NCBI GenBank assembly: GCA_029246385.1
Contig: JAQWNG010000034.1
Coordinates: 62,001 to 126,000 of the forward strand
Reading direction: 5' to 3'
DNA from: Halioglobus sp.
GTDB taxonomy: Bacteria; Pseudomonadota; Gammaproteobacteria; Pseudomonadales; Halieaceae
DNA length: 64,000 bases
The notes below the pieces were generated by a model, which was not told where the DNA came from, made no database searches, and saw nothing but the letters and a program-made list of their open reading frames with translations. A program made the position numbers and the translations under genes. Shown one piece after another: positions 38,782 through 48,127 of the stretch. How positions within the stretch are numbered: the first letter of the stretch is position 1; the number at the start of each line of letters is the position of its first letter.

Positions 38782-40896
38782 ATGCAAACCCTTGATGCCC
38801 TAAATATCACCCTTCGTAGTTACCTCAACACCGAGCAAACCAATCACGTAAATCGTGCTTATTTTTTCGCCGAGCAAGCGCATTATGGGCAACAGCGACG
38901 CAGTGGCGACCCTTATGTAAGCCATCCCCTTGCTGTCGCTGGCATCCTCGCCGATATGCATATGGACCATCAAAGCTTGATCGCAGCCATGCTGCACGAT
39001 GTGATTGAAGACACTGGTATCGAAAAAATTGCCATTGGTGAGCAGTTTGGCCCCACGGTCGCTGAACTGGTCGATGGCGTCAGTAAATTAACGCAGATGG
39101 AATTCCAGTCCCTGGAAGAAAAACAGGCAGAAAATTTCCAGAAAATGGCGCTGGCGATGGCCCGGGATATTCGCGTAATTCTGGTAAAGCTCGCCGATAG
39201 GCTCCACAACATGAGGACGTTGGGGGTGCTTACGTCTGCTAAAGCACGGCGAATCGCGCGAGAAACACTCGATATCTACGCCCCTATCGCCGCGCGCTTA
39301 GGCATGAACACAGTGCGCCTCGAATTTGAAGAGCTTGGCTTTAATGCGCTCTATCCCATGCGTGCGAGACGCATAGACGCCGCACTGCGAAAATCAGTTG
39401 GACATCGCAAGGAACTCGTTGAAAAAGTCCGCCATCAGATAGAGGTCACGCTGGAACAGGAGGGCCATGAAATTTGTGTGATTGGACGCGAAAAACACCT
39501 GTACAGCATCTATAGAAAAATGAAGTCCAAGCATAAATCCTTTTCCGAAATCACAGATATCTATGCCTTTCGCATCATCGTAGACTCTGTTGACACCTGT
39601 TATCGCGTACTAGGCTGTATTCATAGCCTCTATAAACCGGTACCCGGCGAATTCAAAGATTATATTGCTATTCCTAAAGCCAACGGCTACCAGTCTCTGC
39701 ACACTGTCCTAATGGGCATGCATGCTGTGCCAATTGAGGTTCAAATCCGCACGCAAGAAATGGAAGACATGGCCAATAAGGGTATCGCTGCGCATTGGTT
39801 ATACAAGACTGACAGCCAGACCAGCACGAGTAGTCATGCCCGCGCCAGAGAATGGGTGCAGGGTTTGCTTGAAATGCAGCAGCGCGCAGGCAACTCCTTG
39901 GAGTTTATAGAAAGCGTCAAAATTGACCTCTTTCCAGATGAAATCTATGTCTTTACCCCACAGGGCCGCATACTTGAGCTCCCAAGGCGTTCCACTCCAG
40001 TGGACTTCGCCTATGCCGTGCATACAGACGTGGGCAACAGCTGTGTAGCTTGCCGGATAAACCGACGCCTTTCGCCACTGTCCGAGCCTCTGCAAAGCGG
40101 CCAGACCATTGAAATTTTAACCTCAGCCGGCGCCCAGCCCAACCCAGCCTGGCTCGACTATGCCGTAACCGCCAAAGCCCGCTCAAATATTCATCACTTC
40201 CTGAAAAGTCAGACTCTGGATGACTCCATAGCCCTCGGGCGCAACCTTTTGGACAAAGGTCTTATGGGTTTTGGCACCAATTTGGCAAATCTCGCTGAAG
40301 ACAGGCTTCAGGACTTTCTATCACAACAACACCATGAAAACCTCGATGAGCTGCTGGTGGATATCGCTCGCGGCAATCGATTACCTGAGTTCACTGCACA
40401 ACAACTGTTGAGCGGTTTGGAAGAAGACCCGTTACAGCACCGTGACAGCGTCCAGCCTGTGGCCATCTGTGGAACGGAAGGCTTCATGGTTGGCTATGCT
40501 AGGTGCTGCCACCCCGTACCTGGCGACCCTATTGAGGGCTATCTGAGCCTCGAAAAAGGCGTGGTTGTGCACCGTGAGCAATGCAAAAATCTTGCCGATA
40601 TACGCGATCATAACGAGCGACAAATAGCGTTGCGCTGGGACGACAATGTGGAAGGTGAATATTCCGCGGAGCTGCGTGTAGAAGTTGAGAATCGTCGCGG
40701 AATGCTTGCCGTAATTGCCACCCGCATCAATAGTATGAACGTGAATATCGAAAAAATATCCACTGAGGACAAGGACTATCAGTTTACCTATGTCACCTTG
40801 GAAATACTGGTACACGGCAGAGTGCATTTAGCCCGAGTCATGAAGCGCCTCCGGACTATCAATCACGTGCACAAAGTAAACCGTGTCAAAAACTGA
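38782..40896 (+). CDS. spoT: Bifunctional (p)ppGpp synthetase/hydrolase SpoT
   Basis: A 704-residue Rel/Spo protein. The hydrolase HD site is intact (HPLAVAGILADMHMD, then AAMLHDVIEDTG). The synthetase region has YRKMKSKHKSFSEITDIYAF and EFKDYIAIPKANGYQSLHT. It is followed by a TGS domain (IYVFTPQGRILELP, PVDFAYAVHT), the conserved CCHPVPGD of the zinc-finger-like region, and a C-terminal ACT domain (about residues 630-704, VEVENRRGMLAVIATRIN). It tunes stringent-response alarmone levels. Confidence 0.97.
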   Translation: MQTLDALNITLRSYLNTEQTNHVNRAYFFAEQAHYGQQRRSGDPYVSHPLAVAGILADMHMDHQSLIAAMLHDVIEDTGIEKIAIGEQFGPTVAELVDGVSKLTQMEFQSLEEKQAENFQKMALAMARDIRVILVKLADRLHNMRTLGVLTSAKARRIARETLDIYAPIAARLGMNTVRLEFEELGFNALYPMRARRIDAALRKSVGHRKELVEKVRHQIEVTLEQEGHEICVIGREKHLYSIYRKMKSKHKSFSEITDIYAFRIIVDSVDTCYRVLGCIHSLYKPVPGEFKDYIAIPKANGYQSLHTVLMGMHAVPIEVQIRTQEMEDMANKGIAAHWLYKTDSQTSTSSHARAREWVQGLLEMQQRAGNSLEFIESVKIDLFPDEIYVFTPQGRILELPRRSTPVDFAYAVHTDVGNSCVACRINRRLSPLSEPLQSGQTIEILTSAGAQPNPAWLDYAVTAKARSNIHHFLKSQTLDDSIALGRNLLDKGLMGFGTNLANLAEDRLQDFLSQQHHENLDELLVDIARGNRLPEFTAQQLLSGLEEDPLQHRDSVQPVAICGTEGFMVGYARCCHPVPGDPIEGYLSLEKGVVVHREQCKNLADIRDHNERQIALRWDDNVEGEYSAELRVEVENRRGMLAVIATRINSMNVNIEKISTEDKDYQFTYVTLEILVHGRVHLARVMKRLRTINHVHKVNRVKN

Positions 40897-40937
40897 GCGT
40901 CCAGACAACTTGTACCGCTTATAGGATGGAGACCCCC

Positions 40938-41321
40938 TTGAGTAATCGCGCCGTCATTTCAACACTCGCCGCCCCTGCCGCCATTGGCCCCTATTCGCAA
41001 GCAGTTAAGGTCGGCAATACCGTATGGCTATCCGGTCAAATCCCGCTTGAGCCTGGCACGACCGAGCTCGTGTCCGAAAATATCACCGAACAGGCGGTGC
41101 AGGCTTTTCAAAATCTAAGTGCAGTTGCAGATGCAGCTGGAGGCAACCTGAGAAATGCAGTTAAAATCAATATCTCACTCACTGACCTTGCACACTTCGC
41201 CGTTGTGAATGACGTCATGGCACGCTTCCTTGAAGAACCTTTTCCCGCTCGCGCCTGCGTGCAGGTCGCCGCGCTGCCCAAGGGTGCGCAGATTGAGATA
41301 GAAGCCGTCCTCGTGCTTTAG
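40938..41321 (+). CDS. ridA: RidA family enamine/imine deaminase
   Basis: A 127-residue trimeric enzyme that hydrolyses reactive 2-aminoacrylate-type enamines made by PLP enzymes. The sequence has APAAIGPYSQAVKVGNTVWL, SGQIPLEPGT, and the catalytic Arg in PFPARACVQVAALPKGAQIE (20 residues). I prefer TTG 40938 because GGAG lies seven bases upstream and it gives the standard MSNRAVIST start; ATG 40926 would add four residues and would place that ribosome site inside the gene. It follows spoT by about 40 bases. Confidence 0.93.
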   Translation: MSNRAVISTLAAPAAIGPYSQAVKVGNTVWLSGQIPLEPGTTELVSENITEQAVQAFQNLSAVADAAGGNLRNAVKINISLTDLAHFAVVNDVMARFLEEPFPARACVQVAALPKGAQIEIEAVLVL

Positions 41322-42193
41322 CTCTGAGCAAGCATCGCACCATATCCGCTTTTATAGCTGGGATAAATCAACTGGTAACCACTGTCATGTAACGCTCTAT
41401 TTCGACAGCGTTTATGGCCGCTCTGGCCGCGCCCACTGGGTCGATCGACTGGTCCGAGTAATCGCTGCTGCTGCACCCCCGCTAACCTCAGTGCGCCTGC
41501 CAACCAGGCTTCTACTTCGTAACGAGGCGCCGGCTCATCATCTACCCCAATATACAGAGGCTCGATTGTTTTGCCGGCGTCGACCAACTGCAACAGATGC
41601 GCGAGAAAGCCGGCACAATCATCCCGGTGAATACGATTGGTGTAGCTCACAGGCTCCGAGTGGCATAGTTCCCCACTGCGGACCCTCGACAAAAAACGAC
41701 TTCCCGGGGCGCCATATATCCCAGCAAATCGCACCAGTGACGCATTATGCCCCGAGGCCAGCAGGTACTGTTCGGCGGCAATTATTGCCAGAGCATAAGG
41801 GTCGTCGTCCGTCAGGGCACTATTATTATCCACCCAGCCGCCGTGGGCCTCGGCAAAAACGCGAGTGCTGCTTACCATCAAGATATGTCGCGGTCGATGC
41901 ATCCCCAGACCCGAGATCAAATGGCTCATAGCCGTTTGGAAGCCGGCTTTATAGCCCGCTTGAGTTCGGTCTGCAGGATTAAATGTCGCGAGCACGAAGT
42001 CCGGTTCTAACTGCGCTATAAAATCCAGGCTTGCGGTCTGAGTGTAGTCCGCTGCATGGGCGACAAATTCAGCCGGTAACTTCGAAATGTTACGCCTCAC
42101 ACCGGCAACGTCCCACCCCTGTGCGACAAGCAGCGCACCGGTACGAATACCAATATCCCCACATCCGACAATTAGAACAGAACTATGCTTCAT
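41318..42193 (-). CDS. NAD(P)-dependent epimerase/dehydratase-like protein (YeeZ type)
   Basis: A 291-residue extended short-chain dehydrogenase fold. The nucleotide motif is SVLIVGCGDIGIRTGALL near the N-terminus; MVSSTRVFAEAHGGWVDN and SLVRFAGIYGAPGSRF follow. The canonical Tyr-x3-Lys is not obvious (DPYALAIIAAEQ has no Lys), as in the YeeZ group, so catalysis is uncertain. Substrate unknown. It is divergent from oxyR across 54 bases and its stop overlaps that of ridA. Confidence 0.8.
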   Translation of the reverse strand: MKHSSVLIVGCGDIGIRTGALLVAQGWDVAGVRRNISKLPAEFVAHAADYTQTASLDFIAQLEPDFVLATFNPADRTQAGYKAGFQTAMSHLISGLGMHRPRHILMVSSTRVFAEAHGGWVDNNSALTDDDPYALAIIAAEQYLLASGHNASLVRFAGIYGAPGSRFLSRVRSGELCHSEPVSYTNRIHRDDCAGFLAHLLQLVDAGKTIEPLYIGVDDEPAPRYEVEAWLAGALRLAGVQQQRLLGPVDRPSGRGQSGHKRCRNRALHDSGYQLIYPSYKSGYGAMLAQS

Positions 42194-42247
42194 ATATTAA
42201 TCACTCACTGGTTACACTAGGGGCCTTAGTCTTAAGGTCGAGACCCC

Positions 42248-43150
42248 ATGACATTAACAGAACTGCGCTACCTTGTAGCACTAGCCGAATCAGGTCATTT
42301 TCGCAAAGCGGCTGAGCAATGCAACGTCAGTCAGCCCACCCTGAGTATCGCCATCAAAAAGCTGGAAGTTGAGCTAGGTGTCTGCCTGTTCGAGCGCGCA
42401 CGCCACAAAGTGACCACCACACCGACGGGAGAGCTTATCGTAGGGCAAGCTCGCACGGTTCTGCGCGAAACACAAAACCTGCGACTGCTGGCGGAGCAGG
42501 GCAAGGATCCAATGGGCAGCATGCTCTCCGTCGGTGCGATCTATACCGTCGGCCCCTATCTGTTCCCAGACCTGGTCGGTGGTCTACAGCAATTGGCCCC
42601 CAACATGCCGCTATTCATCGAGGAGAGCTACACCGCCAGCCTGCGCGTCAAGCTAAGCACCGGAGAGCTGGACGCTATTTTTGTAGCCCTGCCATTTACC
42701 GAAACTGACATAGTCACGCGGACACTCTTCAGTGAGCCGTTCGTCGTGTTACTACCAAAAGACCACCCACTAGCTGCATGCTCACACATCAATGCCGGCA
42801 GCTTGGCCGAACATCAGGTGCTTTTAATGGGTGAGGGCCACTGCTTCCGCGATCAAGTGCTGGAAGCCTGTCCAGGGCTGCAGCGCGCGATACGGGAAAA
42901 ATATGCACAGGGACAGACAGTGGTAGAAGGCGGCTCGCTGGAGACTCTAAAGCACATGGTGGCAAGCGGCCTAGGTATTACTGTTCTGCCGAAGTCGGCG
43001 GCAAATGAAGCAACTCGCGGAAACAATTCACTGGCTTTGCGTCCGTTCGAAAGTCCGGCACCTTGCCGCAGCATTGCCTTAGCTTGGCGTGTCAGTTATC
43101 CGCGACCAGAGGCTATCGACATTCTCATCAATGCCCTGAGACCCCATTGA
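42248..43150 (+). CDS. oxyR: Hydrogen-peroxide sensor regulator OxyR
   Basis: A 300-residue LysR-family regulator. The winged helix spans about residues 1-60 (LRYLVALAESGHFRKAAEQC). The redox pair is conserved at exactly the E. coli positions: Cys199 in GEGHCFRDQ and Cys208 in VLEACPG. On oxidation these form a disulfide and activate catalase and alkyl hydroperoxide reductase genes. It is followed five bases later by recG, the Pseudomonas order, suggesting co-transcription with a DNA-repair helicase. Confidence 0.95.
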   Translation: MTLTELRYLVALAESGHFRKAAEQCNVSQPTLSIAIKKLEVELGVCLFERARHKVTTTPTGELIVGQARTVLRETQNLRLLAEQGKDPMGSMLSVGAIYTVGPYLFPDLVGGLQQLAPNMPLFIEESYTASLRVKLSTGELDAIFVALPFTETDIVTRTLFSEPFVVLLPKDHPLAACSHINAGSLAEHQVLLMGEGHCFRDQVLEACPGLQRAIREKYAQGQTVVEGGSLETLKHMVASGLGITVLPKSAANEATRGNNSLALRPFESPAPCRSIALAWRVSYPRPEAIDILINALRPH

Positions 43151-43154
43151 TACA

Positions 43155-45224
43155 ATGATAGACGGTATCGCCAATATTTCAGTGCAAGAGCTCCGCGGAG
43201 TCGGTCCCAAGCTCGCAAGCATGCTCGCCGATTACGGCGTTCACAACGTGGAGGATCTCCTATTTCATCTCCCATTGCGCTATCAGGACCGCACACGGGT
43301 CACCCCCATCGCAGCGGCTAGGGAGGGCAACGATGTCGTCATAGAAGGTGACGTGAGAGCGGCAGATATCGTCTTTGGGCGCCGCCGCAGCCTAGTCGCG
43401 CGGATTCAGGACGGTAGCGGAACGTTGACACTGCGCTTTTTCCATTTTAGCGCTGCACAGAAAACCAGCCTGCAAACCGGCAGCCGACTGCGCTGTTTCG
43501 GCCAGGTACGTCGTGGCGGTAGTGGCCTAGAAATGTACCACCCAGAATATCGTGTACTGCAAGACGAAAAGGTCGCTGTAGAAGAAGCTCTAACGCCGAT
43601 CTACCCGACGACGGCGGGTATCAGCCAAAATCAATGGCGGAAATTGTGTAAGCAGGCCCTCACCCGTCTGCACAAAGAAGACGTCGATGAGCTGTTACCG
43701 CTCAGCGACACATATCCCTACGAGCTTACCAAGGCCCTGCAGTATCTGCACTCACCACCCCCTGATGCCGCGCAAGAATCACTGCGAGACGGTACGCATC
43801 CGGCCCAGTTGCGACTAGCCTTGGAGGAATTAGTAGCACACAATTTATCGCTGCACCGACTGCGCGAGCGACAACAAGAAGAAGGTGCGCCAGCCCTCCC
43901 GTTCAGCGAGAGTGTACTAGCAACATTTTTTGCAGACCTGCCCTTTACTCCAACGAAAGCTCAGCTGAGGGTCCTGCAGGAAATCGCGATTGACCTCGCC
44001 AAACCTGTTCCAATGCTGCGACTACTGCAGGGTGATGTGGGGTCAGGAAAGACCTTGGTGGCAGCAGGGGCTGCCCTGCAGGCTATTAATAACGGCTATC
44101 AGGTCGCGATCATGGCGCCAACCGAGATATTGGCGGAGCAACACTGGCGCAACTTTTATCAGTGGTTCGAGCCCCTCGATATTACCATGGAGTGGCTAAG
44201 TGGCCGCACCAAAGGCAATAAACGGATAAGCGCTCTCGGACGTATTGCTTGCAGCGACGCGAGCCTCGTAATAGGCACCCATGCGCTATTTCAAGATGAT
44301 GTGGCTTTCGGCTGTTTAGGCTTAGTTATCGTAGATGAACAACACCGGTTCGGCGTTCATCAGCGCCTTGCCCTGACTAAAAAAGCAGCACCACAGTTGG
44401 GCCGAGCGCATCAACTGGTGATGACGGCAACGCCCATTCCCCGCACACTATCCATGGTCGCCTATGCCGACCTAGATTGTTCAGTGATAGATGAACTGCC
44501 GCCGGGTAGGGCTCCGGTGACCACGACGCTGATCGATAGCAACCGACGCGAGGAGGTAGTGACGAGAGTCGCGGCCGCCTGTCGCGACGGCCGCCAGGCC
44601 TACTGGGTGTGCACACTCATTGAAGAAAACGACGTACTGCAGGCGCAGGCCGCAGAAGCGACTGCTGCAGAGTTACGCGAAGGGTTGCCTAATCTAGCGA
44701 TAGGGTTAATCCACGGACGGCTGAAACCGATGGAAAAGGCCTCCATAATGGCCGCATTCAAAAATGGCGAATTGGCCTTACTGGTGGCCACAACGGTTAT
44801 TGAGGTCGGTGTAGATGTGCCCAACGCTAGCCTGATGATCATTGAAAACCCCGAACGACTTGGTCTGGCTCAGTTGCACCAGCTACGCGGACGGGTAGGC
44901 AGAGGCGAACAAGCCAGCCACTGTGTGCTGCTATACCAGACCCCACTGTCTGCCAACGGCAAACAGCGACTTGCTGTTATGCGAGAAAGTTCGGACGGAT
45001 TCTACATTGCCGAGAAAGACTTAGCACTGCGAGGTCCTGGCGAGGTACTAGGCACCCGCCAGACCGGCCTGATGGAGTTCAGAGTCGCTTCGCTACCGAC
45101 ACACAGTCACCTATTGGACACCGTGCAGTCTATTGCCAATACCATCCGTGAATGCTATCCGGAACGGACTGATCCACTGATTCATCGATGGGCCGGCTCC
45201 GGCCAGCAATTTGCCAAGGTTTGA
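43155..45224 (+). CDS. recG: ATP-dependent DNA helicase RecG
   Basis: A 689-residue superfamily 2 helicase that remodels stalled forks and Holliday junctions. An N-terminal wedge/OB part (LRGVGPKLASMLADYGVHNV; FHLPLRYQDRT) is followed by helicase motifs: LLQGDVGSGKTLVA (I), APTEILAEQH (Ia), VDEQHRFGVHQR (II), TATPIPRT (III), ATTVIEVGVDVPNAS (V) and QLRGRVGRGEQ (VI). Length is typical. It begins five bases after oxyR. Confidence 0.97.
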   Translation: MIDGIANISVQELRGVGPKLASMLADYGVHNVEDLLFHLPLRYQDRTRVTPIAAAREGNDVVIEGDVRAADIVFGRRRSLVARIQDGSGTLTLRFFHFSAAQKTSLQTGSRLRCFGQVRRGGSGLEMYHPEYRVLQDEKVAVEEALTPIYPTTAGISQNQWRKLCKQALTRLHKEDVDELLPLSDTYPYELTKALQYLHSPPPDAAQESLRDGTHPAQLRLALEELVAHNLSLHRLRERQQEEGAPALPFSESVLATFFADLPFTPTKAQLRVLQEIAIDLAKPVPMLRLLQGDVGSGKTLVAAGAALQAINNGYQVAIMAPTEILAEQHWRNFYQWFEPLDITMEWLSGRTKGNKRISALGRIACSDASLVIGTHALFQDDVAFGCLGLVIVDEQHRFGVHQRLALTKKAAPQLGRAHQLVMTATPIPRTLSMVAYADLDCSVIDELPPGRAPVTTTLIDSNRREEVVTRVAAACRDGRQAYWVCTLIEENDVLQAQAAEATAAELREGLPNLAIGLIHGRLKPMEKASIMAAFKNGELALLVATTVIEVGVDVPNASLMIIENPERLGLAQLHQLRGRVGRGEQASHCVLLYQTPLSANGKQRLAVMRESSDGFYIAEKDLALRGPGEVLGTRQTGLMEFRVASLPTHSHLLDTVQSIANTIRECYPERTDPLIHRWAGSGQQFAKV

Positions 45225-45256
45225 ATATCCAGTAATCATCGCTGACACGCTTGATG

Positions 45257-45805
45257 CTAGGGCAGAAATAATGCCTGCCAGCGCCGCTCCAGTTCTTCCA
45301 CACCAATAGCACTTAAGGTTTCTATGTTCCTGTTTGGAATCTGTTCGGGATCAGCGAAGCCATCCAAGGCGCGGCTTACCATATTTTCCCGAAGCAGGTG
45401 AATAAGCGGATAAGGTGCCCGATTGCTGAAATGGCTAGCAGTTTCAGGGCCCTCTCCCGCAAATAGATATTGCGGATGAAAACTGGCCAGCTGAACGATA
45501 CTCTCGAGACCAGACTCAACCAACAGATCCTGAGCTTCATCGACAAATTGCAAATAGTCTTCGAAATCCCAAAGAGCCTTGGGAAACACAACGAGCGTGG
45601 TAGCAACATCCTGCTCCGGGCTGCGCTGCAACAAATCCAGTTCCTGCAAAAACATCCAGCGCAAATCATTTGTGCTATCTTGCTCGCATACTGCGATACG
45701 CAGATTCGACGCGGCCAGCAGTGGACCCGCAAAAGGGCACAGATTCAAAGCGACAACGAAATTGCGCAGCCAGAGCCTCACATGACGCTCAGTGCTGTCA
45801 GTCAC
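45257..45805 (-). CDS. DUF1415 family protein
   Basis: A 182-residue protein of the DUF1415 family. Conserved segments are WLRNFVVALNLCPFAGPLL near the N-terminus, FPKALWDFEDYLQF, LASFHPQYLFAGE and NRAPYPLIHLLRENMVSRAL (20 residues). The LNLCPFA Cys is invariant in this family. The function is unknown. It converges on recG and lies 30 bases after the rubredoxin-reductase stop side on the same strand orientation, downstream side facing recG. Confidence 0.82.
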   Translation of the reverse strand: MTDSTERHVRLWLRNFVVALNLCPFAGPLLAASNLRIAVCEQDSTNDLRWMFLQELDLLQRSPEQDVATTLVVFPKALWDFEDYLQFVDEAQDLLVESGLESIVQLASFHPQYLFAGEGPETASHFSNRAPYPLIHLLRENMVSRALDGFADPEQIPNRNIETLSAIGVEELERRWQALFLP

Positions 45806-45835
45806 CTACGGCACCGGTGACCACAAAGCGTCACG

Positions 45836-47206
45836 TCACGCCATAATCGCAGGTAATTCTTTCTGCAGGTTAATTTTCTCTTTAATAGACTCACCGGTCA
45901 GGGCAAAGCCCAGCAGCTTGCCATCGCGGTCACGGAACTGCGCGTTGACATTGTTGCCTTCGGCCACAATAGTCCAGTCTCCCTCTGCCGCATGAGCAAT
46001 TGGCGCCACCACTACCGGGCAAGCGGGCGTTTTGATCGTCACCGGCATGGCCCCGTAGCTGACCTCAGTAGGCTGACCTGCTAGAGTTTTACCCAATGCT
46101 TTCGCTGCCGCCATCAAAGGAGCGACGTAAACTAACACGTGCCCGTCTACCTCGGCGCAATCACCCATCGCATAAACGTGGCTAGCACTGGTCTCCAACA
46201 GCCGATTGGTAACGATACCGCGATTGACGACAATACCGCCAGACTTGGCTAAATCGGTTCGGGGCCGCACACCAACCGCCGAAATAACGATGTCGGCGGC
46301 AATGGTCTCACCGTTATTCAGGCTCACGATCACTCCCTCCTCGGCCTTATTCACGGCAGTCACCAGCGGACCGAAATGGAACCGCGCACCTTTCTGTTCA
46401 AGCGCTGTCTGTACCGCCTTACCCGCAGGTTCGGGCAGCAACGTTGGCAGGCAGTAGCCAAGAGGGTCTACCGCCTCCACCTCAAACCCGCCATTAATTA
46501 AATCATTAGTGTATTCGCAGCCGATCAGGCCGCCGCCAATGATGCACACCTTCTTCACCTCATTTTTGACAACTGCGACGCGAAAATCAGCATAGTCCAG
46601 CAAATCATTGACGGAGTAGACCAGCTCCTGCCCGTCGCCTTCAATCGGAGGACGGATCACCTCGGCACCCACAGCTAGAACCAGCTCACGATAGTGGATT
46701 ACAGTCTCCGCATCACCCACCTTAATCAACTGACGCTCGGTATCAATTTCGCTCACCTTAGTCATGGTCCAAACGCTGGCTTTAAGCTGGCGAGCCATGC
46801 TACCCGCGTCCAACTGGGCCAAATCATCAGCCGAGTGGTCTTTGGTATAACCCGTTGAAAGCATCGGCTTGGAATAGGAGCGGCCATCGTCCGATGTAAT
46901 CATGATAAGCGGCGTTTCGCTATCGTGCTTGCGAAACTCTTTGGCCAAGCCATACCCCGCTAAGCCTGTCCCAAGAATTACCACCGGCGCATGGACTTTG
47001 TCCACCGCAGGCTCTTCATGGTGAGGCACATCGTCGACCGGCGCCTCTTTCAGTAATTCAAAATCTTCTTTGCCGACGCCACAGTCAGGACACAACCAAT
47101 CTTCCGGAACATCCTCCCACTTGGTGCCTGGCGCAATACCATCGTCTGGCCAACCTTCTTTCTCATCATAGATCAGGCCACAGACAATACATTCCCACTG
47201 ACTCAT
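45836..47206 (-). CDS. Rubredoxin fused to FAD-dependent rubredoxin reductase
   Basis: A 456-residue fusion. Residues 1-50 are a complete rubredoxin: iron ligands Cys6/Cys9 (ECIVCG) and Cys39/Cys42 (LCPDCG). After an acidic linker (about 52-70) comes an FAD/NAD oxidoreductase: VVILGTGLAGYGLAKEFRKH (FAD), VCIIGGGLIGCEYTNDL (NAD), and YAMGDCAEVDG (second FAD motif). Pseudomonas has separate rubA and rubB genes at this locus that pass electrons from NADH to alkane hydroxylase or oxidative-stress enzymes. The partner here is unknown; no alkB is nearby. Confidence 0.9.
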   Translation of the reverse strand: MSQWECIVCGLIYDEKEGWPDDGIAPGTKWEDVPEDWLCPDCGVGKEDFELLKEAPVDDVPHHEEPAVDKVHAPVVILGTGLAGYGLAKEFRKHDSETPLIMITSDDGRSYSKPMLSTGYTKDHSADDLAQLDAGSMARQLKASVWTMTKVSEIDTERQLIKVGDAETVIHYRELVLAVGAEVIRPPIEGDGQELVYSVNDLLDYADFRVAVVKNEVKKVCIIGGGLIGCEYTNDLINGGFEVEAVDPLGYCLPTLLPEPAGKAVQTALEQKGARFHFGPLVTAVNKAEEGVIVSLNNGETIAADIVISAVGVRPRTDLAKSGGIVVNRGIVTNRLLETSASHVYAMGDCAEVDGHVLVYVAPLMAAAKALGKTLAGQPTEVSYGAMPVTIKTPACPVVVAPIAHAAEGDWTIVAEGNNVNAQFRDRDGKLLGFALTGESIKEKINLQKELPAIMA

Positions 47207-47318
47207 GCTACTTCTCGCTCTTTATACCGCTTAAGAATGTCTTCACTTACCAATCGCCACATACGCGGCTATACGGTAACCAAAGAACGGACAAATTTAG
47301 AAAACGAACACTATAGAG

Positions 47319-47337
47319 TTGTACAATAATTGTGCAA
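47319..47337. promoter_or_regulatory. 19-bp near-perfect palindrome, possible operator
   Basis: TTGTACAAT-A-ATTGTGCAA has one mismatch between its nine-base arms. It lies in the divergent gap between the rubredoxin-reductase gene (113 bases away) and ubiC (about 104 bases away). It may bind a dimeric regulator of either gene; the protein is not identifiable. Confidence 0.45.
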
Positions 47338-47440
47338 GGGTTTTTTCCTGGTAAGCTTCTGGAAGTCTGGATCCACAGCGCCCTTGCAAGCTCACTCTGG
47401 ATGACGCATTCTCGCCACTCAAATTAAGGACGTGATAGCT

Positions 47441-48094
47441 TTGCAACCGCCCAATCCCACACTGACGCGACACTCTAACGGGCGCAAACGCATATCCGTT
47501 GAGCCCCGCTGGCGACCGGAGGGACCGTATGCCCGCGCGATTCTGTCGCCACGTTTGCGCTGCTGGCTAACAGACAATGGCTCTCTGACGATGCGACTGA
47601 TGGAGTCTAAACAGGGTAAATTCAGCGTAAAACGCTTATATCAGGGCTGGGAGGTCCCGCTATGCTCCGAGCGCCGACTGTTAGCTTTACCCCCCAGACA
47701 GATTGCACTGGTGCGCGAAGTCGCTCTATTATTAGATGACAGCGCTGTCGTCTTTGCCCGAAGCATCTTTCCCATTACAAGTCTAAATGGCGGTCTGGCA
47801 CACTTGCGCAGGTTGCAGAATAAATCCCTGGGGGCCTTCCTATTCAGGCATGCCGGTATGCGCCGTTCTCCCTTTGAGTTGTCGCATATATCGGGCAACA
47901 GTGACTACCTGCCAGAGGACTTGCGTCAAATCGAACCCGCTTGGGGGCGGCGCTGCCGTTTCGAAATCAGCGGGAAAAAACTCATGGTAAGTGAAGTTTT
48001 CCTAAAGGCTTTTACCCCTTGGAGGTCATCGCCGTCGATGAACCGCACGCAGCGCGGCAAGATCAGCACTGCATTTATGTCGTCAACCCAGTAA
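47441..48094 (+). CDS. ubiC: Chorismate lyase
   Basis: About 217 residues. It releases 4-hydroxybenzoate and pyruvate from chorismate, the entry step to ubiquinone. Family segments are GSLTMRLMESKQGKFSVKRL (20 residues), LALPPRQIALVREVALLLDD, VFARSIFPITSLNGGLAHLR, LGAFLFRHAGMRRSPFEL and GKKLMVSEVFL. UbiC normally ends shortly after the last motif; here about 27 extra polar residues follow. TTG 47441 has AAGGA ten bases upstream and is preferred over GTG 47432. It is followed 33 bases later by ubiA. Confidence 0.88.
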   Translation: MQPPNPTLTRHSNGRKRISVEPRWRPEGPYARAILSPRLRCWLTDNGSLTMRLMESKQGKFSVKRLYQGWEVPLCSERRLLALPPRQIALVREVALLLDDSAVVFARSIFPITSLNGGLAHLRRLQNKSLGAFLFRHAGMRRSPFELSHISGNSDYLPEDLRQIEPAWGRRCRFEISGKKLMVSEVFLKAFTPWRSSPSMNRTQRGKISTAFMSSTQ

Positions 48095-48127
48095 GCTATG
48101 TGGTTTACCACGCCGCAATAGGCTTCA

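Noticed and set aside
40926-40937. ATG 40926 as the ridA start
   Set aside because: The GGAG that best serves as ribosome site lies within these bases and the family start corresponds to TTG 40938; it remains a possible alternative.
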